NCBI GenBank assembly: GCA_905221605.1
Contig: CAJNDS010000269.1
Location: 140,001 to 202,000 of the forward strand
Source: Symbiodinium natans
Lineage: Eukaryota > Sar > Dinophyceae > Suessiales > Symbiodiniaceae
Length of the DNA stretch: 62,000 nucleotides
Direction: 5' to 3'
Below, in pieces: positions 1 through 10,450 of this stretch (positions within the stretch are counted from its first letter, which is position 1; each line of letters starts with the position of its first letter). A program made the position numbers and the translations under genes. The notes beneath the pieces are model-generated. The model saw only the letters and a list, made by a program, of their open reading frames with translations. It did not search any database and was not told the DNA's origin.

Positions 1-1985
1 AGGTCTTAGGTGGGAGTTCGGTGGAAGGTCTTTGGTGGGAGGGCGAAGGGGGGGTTTAGGTGGGAGGTCTTAGGTGGGAGGTCTTGGGTGGGAGGTCTTA
101 GGTGGGAGGTCGAGGTCAGGTGGGGGAGGTCTTAGGTGGGAGGTCTTGGGGGAGGTCTTGGGAGGTGGGAGGTGTTAGGTGGGAGGTCTTAAGTGGGGAG
201 GAGGGGGGAGGGGGGGTTAGGTGGGAGTGGGGAGGGCCCTTAGGTGGGAGGAAGGGGAGGGCTTGGGTGGGAGGTCGAAGGTGGGACGTCTCGGTGGGAG
301 GTCTTTGGTGGGAGGTCTTAGGTGGGGTTTTAGGTGGGGAGGAGGGGGGAGGGGGGGCTAGGTGGGAGTGGGGAGGGCCCTTAGGTGGGAGGAAGGGGAG
401 GGCTTGGGTGGGAGGTCGAAGGTGGGACGTCTAGGGGAGGGGGGGCTAGGTGTGAGTGGGGAGGGCAGGTGGGAGGAAGGGGAGGGCTTGGGTGGAGGTG
501 GAAGGTGAGGTGGGAGGTCTTAGGTGGGAGGTCTTAGGTGGGAGGTTTTGGGTGGGGAGAGGGGGGAACCCTTCAGGTGGGAGGAAAGGGCGGGTCTTCG
601 GGCAGGGCTTAGGGGGGAGGAGGGGGGAGGGGGGGGTGGGAGGTCTTAGGTGGGAGGGGGAACCCACCTACCCCCCCCCCCCTCCCACCTACCCCCTCCC
701 ACCCAGCCCCTCCCACCTACCAACCTACCTGCCCCCCTCCCACCTACCAACTCCCACCTACCCCCCCCTCCCAACCAACCAACTCCCACCCATCCCCCCC
801 CCACCGAACCCCCCCTCCACTCCCAACTACCAACCCCTGCTCCCACCCACCTAACCCCACCCCTCCCCAAACCTCCCACCTGCACCCCCACCCCCTTCCC
901 CAACCCCCACGCCCACCTGCCTAGTGGGCCCTTCCCACCCTGCCCCACCACCCGCCCACCCACGTAAAGCTCCGGTCCTGTGCGTGGCGTTGCTGGAGAA
1001 GCTGCACACCTAAGCAGCCTTTGTGGGAAAGGAAAGGGGAGGGGGGGGGGGGTTGGGAAGGCCTGGGCGGACAGCGGCTGGAGGGCAAGGAAGGGTTTAG
1101 GAGCTTAGGCAGGTGGGATCTTGGGTGGGAGGTCGTAGGTGGGAGGTTTTGGGTGGGAGGGAGGGGGGCCAGGTGGGAGTGGGGGGAGGGGCAAAGGTGT
1201 GGCGAGGGGAGGGTGTACAAGAGGGGTAGGTCTTAGGTGGGAGGTTTTAGGTGAAAGGTCTTGGGGGGGTGTTTGGTGGGAGGTCTTAGGTGGGAGTTCG
1301 GTGGAAGGTCTTTGGTGGGAGGGCGAAGGGGGGGTTTAGGTGGGAGGTCTTAGGTGGGAGGTCTTGGGTGGGAGGTCTTAGGTGGGAGGTCGAGGTCAGG
1401 TGGGGGAGGTCTTAGGTGGGAGGTCTTGGGTGGGAGGTGTTAGGTGGGAGGTCTTAAGTGGGGAGGAGGGGGGAGGGGGGGTTAGGTGGGAGTGGGGAGG
1501 GCCCTTAGGTGGGAGGAAGGGGAGGGCTTGGGTGGGAGGTCGAAGGTGGGACGTCTCGGTGGGAGGTCTTTGGTGGGAGTGGGAGGGCCTTAGGTGGGGA
1601 GTGGGAGGGCTTTGGAGGCGAAGGAGGGGGAGGGGGGGGCTAGTGGGAGGGGGAGAGGGCAGGTGGGAGGAAGGGGAGGGCTGGGTGGAGGTCGAAGGTG
1701 AGGTGGGAGGTCTTAGGTGGGGTCTTAGGGGGAGGTTTTAGGTGGGGAGAGGGGGGAGGGGGGTAGGTGGGAGTGGGGAGGGCCCTTTAGGTGGGAGGAA
1801 AGGGCGGGTCTTCGGGCAGGTCTTAGGGGGGAGGAGGGGGGAGGGGGGCCAGGTGGGAGTGGGGAGGGCTTAGGTGGGAGGTCTAAGGTGGGAGGTCTTA
1901 GGTGGGAGGGGGGAAGGGGGAAGGTAGGAAAAAGGGGTGGGGGAGGGGCTTGGGTGGGAGGGGCCTGTGGGAGGGGCCGAACCGC
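1..1985. repeat. G-rich minisatellite block (GGTGGGAGGTCTTA-like)
   Basis: Almost 2 kb built from variants of a 14-16 bp unit of the form GGTGGGAGGTCTTA, with G-run insertions. Bases 1-315 recur nearly unchanged at 1281-1580; the second copy lacks about 16 bases of the first. A shorter copy of 191-295 recurs at about 330-432. From about 655 to 965 the strand composition flips to C-rich, so the block contains an inverted segment. A unique-looking piece lies at about 965-1025. All long open frames here are G/W/P/L-rich artefacts of the repeat. The unit resembles a drifted telomere repeat (TTAGG plus TGGGAGG), which is an inference. Confidence 0.9.
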
Positions 1986-2099
1986 AACCAACCGCACACG
2001 CCGCAATAAGAGCAATACCACACCGCATAATACCGCAGAAGTATTGGTATCGACCGAACCGCCCGATGACAACTCTTGTTCGTCTTTCAGAACTGGGTG

Positions 2100-2700
2100 A
2101 AAAAGGTCGCTAGACCTGCTGGAGGCTTTGGCTTCAGCCGAGAAGCCACATTAAGAGTCTCCAGCTGCATTGTTCCGGGATCTAAGTCCTTCCACCAGGT
2201 CACCGCAGGCAGCTACTTCACAACTTCACATGAGTCTGCCGAACCTGGTGCTCCGAGGCGTCTGACAGGCCTAGGCCTCTCCTCCGCCCTCAGTTTCAAC
2301 GATACTGCACGCATACCGCCCTGAATTTCGCGACTGGTCCTGTGAGCGTCTAGGGTGATGGCCTTCCCGTTCCCCATGCGATCGGCATTGTTGGAGCAGC
2401 GCCAGCACCTGAAGGCTGCTAAATCGCCTGCACCCTACAGTGCCCGACGGCGATTCACGGGCCGTCTCGCACCTCCTGGAACCCAGCATCCGTCATCTTG
2501 TTGCCGCCTCAATGAACGCACGAACCTTCCCCGGAGGACTCCTTCAATACTGCATGATGAGCAAGGCATCATGAGATGCACCACAAAGAGTGCAGAAGCA
2601 CTAATCTCAGCACGCACAAGATGAAGAGAGAGACCGGTAGGGTACGGACTTATGTTCAACTCCCGGAGTGGGTGTCCTTGTGCTGCGCCTGGGGAAGCAT
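2100..2700. other. Mixed-frame unique sequence, possible weak exons
   Basis: Unique sequence of ordinary GC with several overlapping open frames and none clearly preferred. A minus-strand frame between about 2300 and 2440 (with the stretch WRCSNNADRMGNGKAITLD) looks somewhat protein-like. I see no recognisable domain and no confident splice borders. Confidence 0.25.
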
Positions 2701-2839
2701 CTCTTTTTGGTTCGTAGACTCATGGACTCAAGGATTCGCAACCTCAAAGAACCCTGAGGGCCGCAGCAAATCACAGCAGTTCGCACCTGGAGTGGACGCC
2801 GACACAACTCAAGGTTTCAAGATCAGTCGCACCCGCACC

Positions 2840-2981
2840 AAAACTTGGGAAGTCGGCCAGGGCGTGAAGATCCGCGTCATACAGCGAACGACCGGATGCA
2901 TCGACGATTCCCCAGCCGTTGCCGAAGTGCAGCCAAGCCTGTTCGGTGGGCTTTGTGTGGGACGAGCTCCCTTCTTCCTGC
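2840..2981 (-). CDS. Probable exon of an unknown gene
   Basis: Minus-strand open segment beginning after a good acceptor (AAATGCAG, near 2982), reading EEGSSSHTKPTEQAWLHFG and then a stretch containing GWGIVDASGRSLYDADLHAL. Residue composition is balanced and unlike the low-complexity frames around it. The 3' border is uncertain; a donor may lie near 2840 (GTGCGG). No family recognised. Telomere-type repeats begin directly upstream in transcript direction (3000-3025), as at several other exons in this window. Confidence 0.45.
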
Positions 2982-2999
2982 ATTTCCCGAAACTACTAC

Positions 3000-3515
3000 C
3001 CTAAACCCTAAGCCCTAAACCCTAAACTGCAAAGTCTTGCGGCCTCAAAAGCTTTTGCCTGTAAACTGCCATCGCCGCCTTGGGCGGTCATGCCTACAAC
3101 TACGTTAAACTTCCAGAGCCCACTTCTTGGCCGGGTCCTTGCCTAAGCCCCCCCCCAAACCCTAAACCCCTTTTTGCAACTGGACTGCGTACCCTAAACC
3201 CTTAAACCCTAAACCCTAAACCCTAAACTCATGAGGACCCTTGACAAACAAGAAGGAGGGCTCTGGAAGGATAAGGTGCTGCTACAAATTATGCCCCTGC
3301 GTCAGGCAAACAAACTTGGGAGTTTACGAAAATAAGGGACCCCTAAATACACCCCAGTAGTGGGATTCCTTTGAATGAGGACCCCAATAAGGTACCCCTA
3401 AACCCTAAACCCTAAATCCTTTTTGAACCCAGGCTCTGTAGAACCCTAAATCCTAAACCCTAAACCCTAAACCCTAAACCCTAAACCCTAAACCCTAAAC
3501 CCTAAACCCTAAACC
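3000..3515. repeat. Interstitial telomere-like repeats, CCCTAAA orientation
   Basis: CCCTAAA runs at 3000-3025, 3190-3230, 3398-3415 and 3443-3515, the last being about ten near-perfect units. Unique spacers lie between them. One spacer (about 3325-3400) carries the palindromic GGACCCC...GGTACC module seen elsewhere (MITE family C). Confidence 0.9.
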
Positions 3516-3659
3516 CCGGATTTCGGAAACCCCCACCTCAACAGCCTTGGGTCTGATGAGTCCGGGGGCTACTGAATTGCACCGCGCTGCACTGCGGCAC
3601 TGAGCCGCTCTGCAATGCTTTGTCGCCACATTCATGGTAACGGTCGCTCTATACGGTCC

Positions 3660-4125
3660 ATATACATACCTATAGATATAGATATAGATATAGTTATAGA
3701 TATAGATATAGATATAGATATAGATATAGATATAGATATAGATATAGACATTTATCTAGATATAGATATATAGATATATATATATAAGCTCATATACCTG
3801 TATCTATCTATGTCTCTACCTTTCGTCAGAACAGAAATGTCAAAGAAATCAAACGTATTTACATGTATGTGTTGAGGAATGATATGTATATGTATATGCA
3901 CATGTGTATATGTATATATGTATATATGTATATATGTATATATGTATATATGTATATATGTATATATGTATATATGTATATATGTATAATTGTATAATTG
4001 CATAATTGTATAATTGTATAATTGTATAATTGTATATGTATATATATATATATATATATATGTAATGTATATATGTACATATGTATATATGTGTACATGT
4101 ATATATGTATATATGTACATATGTA
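3660..4125. repeat. AT-rich microsatellite cluster
   Basis: A TAGATA/TATAGA hexamer array at about 3665-3775 and a TATATG hexamer array at about 3885-4130, with AATTGTAT steps between 3985 and 4035. Translations rich in Y, I, H and T are repeat artefacts on both strands. Confidence 0.95.
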
Positions 4126-4257
4126 TATAAACATATACGTCTATACCAAGGAACTACTTGGCACTCGACTCTCCTCTCGTGCCAGCCACGATGGGCACCT
4201 CTGCGGATGGGCGGCCTTTGGCCCCGTGAAACGCGGACTCCTACGCCGGAAATGAGT

Positions 4258-4665
4258 TTATGGGGTTTAGGTTTAGGGTTTACGGTTTAGGGTTTAGGGC
4301 TTAAGGTTTTGGGTCTTGAGTTTAGGGATCGGGGTTTGAGATTTTAGGTTTCGGGTTTAGGGTTTAGGGCTTAGAGTGTTAGGCTTGGGGTTTGGGGTTT
4401 AGGGCTTTCTTTCCCGCCCAGCGCAGCTGGGGCGAATGAATCCACATCGCAGGGATAGCTTCAAACGAGGGACTCGTAGAAAACCCTGCATACGCACGCT
4501 CAAAGTTGAGGTTTTGGGTGTGGGGTTTCGGGTGTGGGGGTTTCATTCGCAATCGGACAGTCATCAGACATTGTCGATGATCAAGTCCGGGTCATCTTCC
4601 AGAAAGTCTTGATCCTGAGGGTTTAGGGTTTAGGGTTCAGGGTTCAGGGTTTAGGGTTTAGGGAG
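4258..4665. repeat. Interstitial telomere-like repeats, TTTAGGG orientation
   Basis: Degenerate TTTAGGG/TTCGGG/TTGGGG units at 4258-4405 and a shorter run at 4617-4662, split by about 200 bp of unique DNA. The array orientation is opposite to that at 3.0-3.5 kb. Confidence 0.9.
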
Positions 4666-5075
4666 TCAAAGAGACCCCGCAAAAAAACGCCCCGTAACAA
4701 CAGAAAGGGCAAGAGCGAAACACCTCCCTTCAACTTGTCCCACCGGAAACTTCCTAGGCGGAGCTCATGCTGACGATTTTGTCGTGCCGATGGTGCCAAG
4801 CAGCATTGCTCCAATCATGCACATGAACAGCAGCTTGAATAGCAGACTTCCCAGTACCCGTCTTGTCGAACCGCACATGGATGATCTCAGTCAAGCAAAT
4901 AAGCTTCTTCTAAGACAAAGTCGGGAGAACACATACAGAAAACACTCAACCGACAGCTTCAATGGCCATTCGATGATTGTTTATCGGTCATCGTGGTAGT
5001 AAACTGGTAGTAGAATACATGCTGCGAAAACAATGCGAAACCTCTGAGCGCAGTACCTTCCAAAGTCGCTCGTAC

Positions 5076-5446
5076 AAGTTGACTTCTTGGGAGATTTCTT
5101 CCCTTGGCAGATTCAAGCACTATAGGGCATGGGATTTTAGAGCCAAATGTGAGTGCAAGGTGCTCGATGTCATTTTGCTCAAGCTGGTTTGCCGTCACTG
5201 TTTCAACCTGGCTCTGCGACAGAAGCTTGGAAACAACTCTCACCTCCGAAAGCATCGCACCTGCACCCCTTTTGCGGCTTCAATCACTTCCTGGACGATG
5301 CTGTGGATGTCGCTTCGAACCTCCCGGAAGTTCCATGGGGGAGGGTTCGGAACCGCTGCTGCAGCTGTCACATGATAGCGGTATCTGAGTGGGTGCACGC
5401 GAAGAGCCATGCGCGCGTTGTCTACCTCATCTCCAGTTGCTAAACT
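5076..5446 (-). CDS. Two adjoining exons of an unknown gene
   Basis: Upstream exon about 5261-5444 on the minus strand reads FQSLATGDEVDNARMALRVH then RYRYHVTAAAAVPNPPPWNF and ends IVQEVIEAAKGVQ at a CAG|GTGCGA donor. A short intron of about 53 bases follows (5208-5260), ending GAGCCAG. The next exon, about 5076-5207, opens in phase 0 with VETVTANQLEQNDIEHLAL and continues to about PRSQL, where a GTACGA donor is available. Phase agreement across the intron and the balanced composition make coding likely. I do not recognise the family. Telomere-type repeats lie directly upstream in transcript direction (5459-5548). Confidence 0.6.
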
Positions 5447-5458
5447 CTGGAACCATGC

Positions 5459-5548
5459 CCAGGGTTTAGGGTTTCGGGCTTAGGGTTTAGGGTTTAGGGC
5501 TTAGGGTTTAGGGCTTAGGGTTTAGTTTCTTTGGGTTTAGGGTTTAGG
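5459..5548. repeat. Interstitial telomere-like repeats
   Basis: About twelve TTTAGGG/CTTAGGG/TTTCGGG units, interrupted once by TTTCTTTGGG. Confidence 0.9.
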
Positions 5549-6179
5549 GGCACGCGTCAGCATGGCAGAAGATGCCAATTGCATCGAGCTGCCGGGCTGG
5601 AGTTCGACCACATCGACTCAACCCCTTGTCGTCGAAGGTAGGACCAGCCCGCCTGGCTGGCGGCAGCGATCCGAGGATCTTTGTCTACTATTTAGTTAAG
5701 AACCCCCCCGCCCCCAAAAAAATAATAATATAGTAAAGTAAATATATATATATATAGATATAAATAGAATCCACCTCTTCCCCTTAAAAGGAAGCATAAT
5801 TGTTGGGGGGGTTCTTAAGCAACTGGTAGTTGTTCGTGCTCGCCCGGCTGTGCAGTGCCCAATACGAGCCTCCGCCTTGTCCCCTATGGCAATGATATCA
5901 TTTTCCTTGGCTGTGCAAGGCGTAAAGAATGCAGGGACTGAAACCTCTGTCAACAGATTTCCAGACAAGAGGCTGCGGATTTGACACGGGCACCTGGGCG
6001 AAGAAAGAGCGCTCAGCCAGCCAGAGCCCACATATGCAGAGAAACAGTGCAGTTTGATCGGCAAATCCCTAAACCCGAAACCCTAAACCGTCCATGCGGG
6101 GCCAGGCACTAACGAACTCCATCACCTCAACAACATGCTTCGATCCCAGCTTGTTGGTCAAAAAGATGGTGCCTCGGCA

Positions 6180-7330
6180 CTGCGGGTGAGGCTAGGATGG
6201 GTTACGGGGGGGGAAGGTCGGAACACACACTTTTTGGGCACAAGGCCACCAAGCCCCGAGAAGGTCATCAGCGTCCTTGGGAGAACTGCTTTTAGAGGGG
6301 AGCCCTGGGGTTCGAGCAGTGTATCCAAGTGACTTATCCTCTTATGATCCCGACTGAGGACTGCTGTATCAGGGGGAACATCCCAGTTGTGTCTTCCACT
6401 GAGCACCACATCTCTTGCAAGCACCGCGCTGAGCTTGGGGCTGGAGTACCATAGCACATTCCTCGGGACAACCAATGCCGTCCCGCAAAAGCCCTGACAT
6501 TAAATCCCTCCTGCGAAAGCGACCCGCGCAGATAACCCGCGCAGATACAGTGCCCTCGAGACCAGCAAGATCTAGCTGAGCTGCCCTGCAATACTGAACC
6601 GCAACGCAACATTGCAAAAAGAACAGCTGCAACTTGCACCCCTCTGCAGGCAGGCATCCGTCAAACACTTCATTTCTGTAAACAGTGTGACGCTCCGCTG
6701 GATCATCATCCTGAAATCGGGATCCTGCGATGGGAACATCCCAACGGTCGAACAGGCTAAATGCAACCTCGCGTAAGCGTAGCTGCTCATGGAAAGGTGA
6801 AGCATCTTCATGAATGCAAGGAGGACCGGAGCATGATGTGAGGAAGTTCACAAGGAGATCTGGATGCCATATGGTTACATGAACAAGGTAGGCCTGCACT
6901 GCTCCAACAGAAAGGCTGAACCAATGCACGACAAGAAGTAACACAATACTTCTAAGACGGTCAGGTAGGTCAGAAATGATGCCCCCTGATGATGTATATA
7001 GCCACCTCTCACCACTGTCTTCGCTGCCTCCTCCCCCCCCCTTCTGCTGTATGTGCTTTCTTGCACCAAGAAGAGGTGGCCATTAGCACTCCAGACGCTT
7101 CACGCGCAATCAAGACAACACACAGGTGAGCACTCACAGCGCCCAGAGCTCCTGGAGCCCAAATGTATCCTAAGATTGCAAGGGAGGCCCTATGCTCTCT
7201 GGGGTGCTAGTCCCAGGCACGGAGAATGTTGGTTAGTGCGCCAAGCTGCAGCATTCAATCCATACAAAACATCATCAGCAAGCCGTTTTTCTTCCAGGCT
7301 CATGAAGTCTTCATTCCACGGCGCCTGAGC
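6180..7330 (-). CDS. Three probable exons of an unknown minus-strand gene
   Basis: Three protein-like minus-strand stretches in transcript order. The first, about 7200-7330, contains PWNEDFMSLEEKRLADDVLY and GLNAAAWRTNQHSPCLG. The second, about 6640-6910, contains HPDLLVNFLTSCSGPPCIHE and FSLFDRWDVPIAGSRFQDDD. The third, about 6200-6475, contains VVPRNVLWYSSPKLSAVLAR and SGRHNWDVPPDTAVLSRDHK. The borders are not fixed. Whether they form one gene is inferred only from strand, order and spacing. No domain recognised. Confidence 0.45.
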
Positions 7331-7489
7331 TGACTCACAACACTCGTAGCATGGCGTTGGGGAGGTCCTGTTCACGTTCATGTGCAGGCCCAGTAGCAAA
7401 AGGGCTGGTGGCCGGCTTCTTAACAAGGTGAGTGATGTTGGCCTCAAGGCCATCAGGATGAGGAATCACCGCATGTCAGATAATATGTG

Positions 7490-8993
7490 TATATATATAT
7501 ATATACACGAATAAATATATATAGAAATATGGTCACACCCACCCCCCCCCATGACCCATATGTTTCCTTTTCTTGCTTGTCCTTCTGCACCTGTGCTTAC
7601 TTACACATATTGTTGAAGTGAAAAAACACAAGTATTTACGATACTTTCGTGTCTTGCCATGTCTGAAGCTACAACTTGCTATTGATTATCTGCACTTTTA
7701 AACAACAGAAATCTACAAACAGAATCCGTTTCGGGATTTGGTTTTGTGTGGTTTGCTAATCTCTGTTATTCACTCTATAATGGCTTTCAATATTCACCTT
7801 CTTCAAATTCAACAATATTCATTGATGATATAAAAATAATTTATAAACCATTGTATAATGCACCAACATAAAAGAAGAGATGAAGGGGCTTCAAATAAAG
7901 CGCCTAACACAAGAAGCAGACTACATAATGAAGTTAGAGACGAATTCGCAAAGACAGAAACATTCTTAACGGACACGCAAGGACTTAAATTAGCGTAAGA
8001 GAATCCTGACGGGATATATCAAAACTGGTTATATTTTATACATTGCTGGGACTTAAAGCGGTAGAGATGTTTATGATGATTGAAAACTTCCTTTATACAA
8101 GACGCAAGAGACTCAGCGTTATAAAGATGTAGGTAAGTTCGTATAAGATGGTTTTATTGAAATAGACGGTTAAAGAACGAAAAAAAACTGGAATTTCTGG
8201 TATTATAAGTTATGGTAATGTATTCAGAAGTCGTAGTTATGGTTCTCCTTTTTGGATCAGGACAGCGACCAGAAGACACTGGGACAAATTTAAGAATACG
8301 GAAAGCAGGAGACCCCGCTGGTATGTTTGACTAAGGAAGTGTAACATCAAAGAAATCAACATTAGACCCTCTACAAAATCATCCTTATGAAGATATAGGC
8401 AATGTTAAACACAAAGCAGGACATCTACCTATAACCGAAGAAGAGTTTTAACAACAGTTTGATGCAATAATCGACATAATATTCATAGCGTTTCATAAGA
8501 AAGCAACAACATACGAACAAATAGAGAAATCGAAGATAGAGAAGCAATTTAAACAAAATGCTTACGAAGAGATAAGAAAGTTAGTTGAGAATCATGAAGT
8601 AGATGAAGCAGTTAAGCAGGTGAAAGGTAGGAAGAAGAACAATAGTAAAGACAACTTATATAGTTTTGAATGACTTGATTGAATACAAGTTGAAGGTATG
8701 TATATGTAATTAAAATATCTATGCTATTTATATATAATGGAAATTTTAGTCCCGAAGATATCCTCATTGATAGTTTAAGTTTTAAATTACACAAAGGTAG
8801 TTCTTATGTTAATTGTCAAGGGTTTAAGAACAAAACGGCTGTTGGATTTAAACCATTGCGTGGCCTCTTCTCACAAGTCAGATATTTGCCGTTAAAATAT
8901 ATGGGAAACTTAACAGCTGAATTAGAATTAGCAACTAATGCTACTAATTGTATCAATTACCGCAGTCAGAATTTCAAGAGACACAGCCCTTGG
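7490..8993 (+). pseudogene. AT-rich island, likely decayed viral or foreign insertion
   Basis: Base composition drops sharply to AT-rich between about 7490 and 8993, then returns abruptly to GC-rich at 9000. Plus-strand frames use A/T-ending codons and are broken by stops and frame changes. They include a 46-codon frame at 7858-7998 (MHQHKRRDEGASNKAPNTRS...), a frame with RYKDVGKF and DGFIEIDG near 8110-8180, and a long lysine/glutamate-rich frame about 8209-8671 broken by two TAA codons. The last segment is the capsid-like fragment described separately. The codon use and decay contrast with all neighbours and suggest a horizontally acquired insertion. The left edge abuts a TA microsatellite (7493-7530). 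Confidence 0.55.
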
Positions 8994-8996
8994 TAG
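8694..8996 (+). pseudogene. Fragment resembling polinton-like-virus major capsid protein
   Basis: Plus-strand open frame of about 100 codons with no good start, ending in a stop at 8994-8996. Its middle reads GFKPLRGLFSQVRYLPLKYM followed by GNLTAELELA. This matches, from memory of the family, a conserved element of double-jelly-roll capsid proteins of polinton-like viruses (G-[LIF]-x-x-Q-x-[KR]-[YF]-[LI]-P-L-[KR]-[YF], then a short ELEL strand). The full capsid protein would be several times longer, so this is a remnant. The family assignment is an inference from one motif and needs a profile search. Integrated polinton-like viruses are common in unicellular eukaryotes, including algae. Confidence 0.4.
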
Positions 8997-9270
8997 CTAA
9001 GGCCTCCGCGACAAAAAACGATTCAACTCGCTCTTATCGTCGATGCCAGGACCTTGCTGAATCGCCGCGAAGGTGAACCCGACAGGGCTTAGCGTGTCCT
9101 CACCCTGCACTGACAGAGGCGTGGGAACCGGAGACACGGCCACCGCTCGCTTCCACGGCCTGATGACCTCCAGCGCAGCGCCGGCGCGTTTGTGAGATGT
9201 TGTCACTTCGACGGGGAGATCCAGATGGTTTAACCTGTGCTCCTTCCAGTCCATGGCGCCTCTCTCTTGT
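8997..9270 (-). CDS. Probable C-terminal exon, unknown gene
   Basis: GC-rich minus-strand frame reading MDWKEHRLNHLDLPVEVTTS, then VIRPWKRAVAVSPVPTPLSV and ending KSELNRFLSRRP at a stop at 8997, exactly where the AT-rich island starts. It could be the end of the processed gene copy at 9.6-10.45 kb or a separate gene. No domain recognised. Confidence 0.4.
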
Positions 9271-9600
9271 GGAGGATACGAATGTGAAATGGGAACATGC
9301 AAGGGGACCGGGTCGAATTTTCCGAAACTTCTCGAGGCACCAGGTCACCAAAATTCAAGCAGGCTCGAATTTTCCAAAAAAACCTACATTCTGTCATCTA
9401 TGAGGTCAGCACCCCAAGTTTGTAAACACATTTACACACGTCGGCGGGTCGCCCCATGCAACGACTGACCCATCTGCTCGAGGATCACCCAGGCCCCTTG
9501 TCAATTTAAGCCACAAGCGTGATCAAAACACGAAAAAAACGACTCAATGTGATCGTTCAGAAAAGAAAAAAACAAGCTTCCCGGTCTTCTTTAAAGCCTC

Positions 9601-10450
9601 TCATGAAAAAGGTCTATCTTCCCAACGTTTCGCAACATGTGTACGCCAGCATGTCCATGTCAGCGTGCGTTTATGCTTGCATGCACGCGGAATGTTTGTG
9701 CATCTTTCTGCATGTATTCGATATGAGCTTGCAATGAAACCGCGCCTGGCCCCACGCTCGACGTCATCGTGATGCGAGCCGAACATCACGGCGGTCGGCT
9801 TGTGATGCTCGCCTTGTGGGGCTCGCATCCGCACGCCAAACATGACGCCGCGCAGGCCGGTGCAGCCAAAGTGAGGCCTGACGAGCGTGGCAAAGTCTCG
9901 GGCCAGGTTCTGCTCGGTCCAGGCCCGGTTATCGAGGTACCCGCGGCTCCAGGCGAGGTTGCTGGCGCCGTTGACGGCCCAGGAGCACACCTCGTGCTGC
10001 CTCGTCTGCTCCGCAGCATGTTGGAGCAGACGCTTCCAGGATGGCCGGGTCACATCCACCACCTCCTTCACCGCCTTGGCCTTCTTGCCTTTCTGGGCGA
10101 CGCGCGCCAGGCCCACTTTGCGGACGTTGTCGTCCAGAACCACCAGCTGGTGGTTCACAGGAGTGAGCTCCTCCCGCTCTGTCCGCGCCAGTCGGGCTGG
10201 GGATGAGGCCATGGAGACATCTTCCAACCGCAGCGGCCTGAAGGTACAGCTCATAGTGCGGGTCCGCCGGGTCGATGAAGATGGCGAAGTTCTCTCCCAG
10301 GTTGCCGAGCAGACGGCTTGTCAAGCAGGTTGGTCAGCTGCGACAATGGCATTTTGCTGTGGAGGACGGGCTGACGGGTGGCAGGGACTGGCAGGGACTG
10401 GCAGGGAATTATTTTCCTCTCTAGATTGCTTGAGCCAAAATGGCTACGGA
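9601..10450 (-). pseudogene. Spliced-leader-tagged processed gene copy (retrogene), frameshifted
   Basis: Transcript order on the minus strand: spliced-leader relict (10429-10450), a short 5' UTR holding a tandem CTGCCAGTCC repeat, and an ATG at 10350-10352 (MPLSQLTNLL). The protein-like reading then moves to a second frame near 10325 (TSRLLGNLGENFAIFIDPAD) and a third near 10240 (LRLEDVSMASSPARLARTER, later KKAKAVKEVVDVTRPSWKRL and NLAWSRGYLDNRAWTEQNLA), stopping at 9601. Two apparent frame changes in under 120 bases suggest decay, though a small intron cannot be excluded. I do not recognise the protein. Dinoflagellates are known to reinsert spliced-leader-bearing cDNAs, which explains the structure. 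No poly-A tract is visible at its 3' side. Confidence 0.65.
10429..10450 (-). other. Dinoflagellate spliced-leader relict
   Basis: The plus strand reads CTTGAGCCAAAATGGCTACG followed by GA. Its reverse complement equals the 22-nt dinoflagellate spliced leader, including the variable first base as T. It is not a spliced-leader RNA gene: the base after the leader's terminal AAG is C, not the GT donor an SL gene needs. It sits directly upstream of the minus-strand coding-like sequence and abuts the 8-bp satellite on its other side. Confidence 0.9.

Noticed and set aside
102-2072. Several frames of 60-130 codons rich in G, W, R or P
   Set aside because: Products of the G-rich minisatellite.
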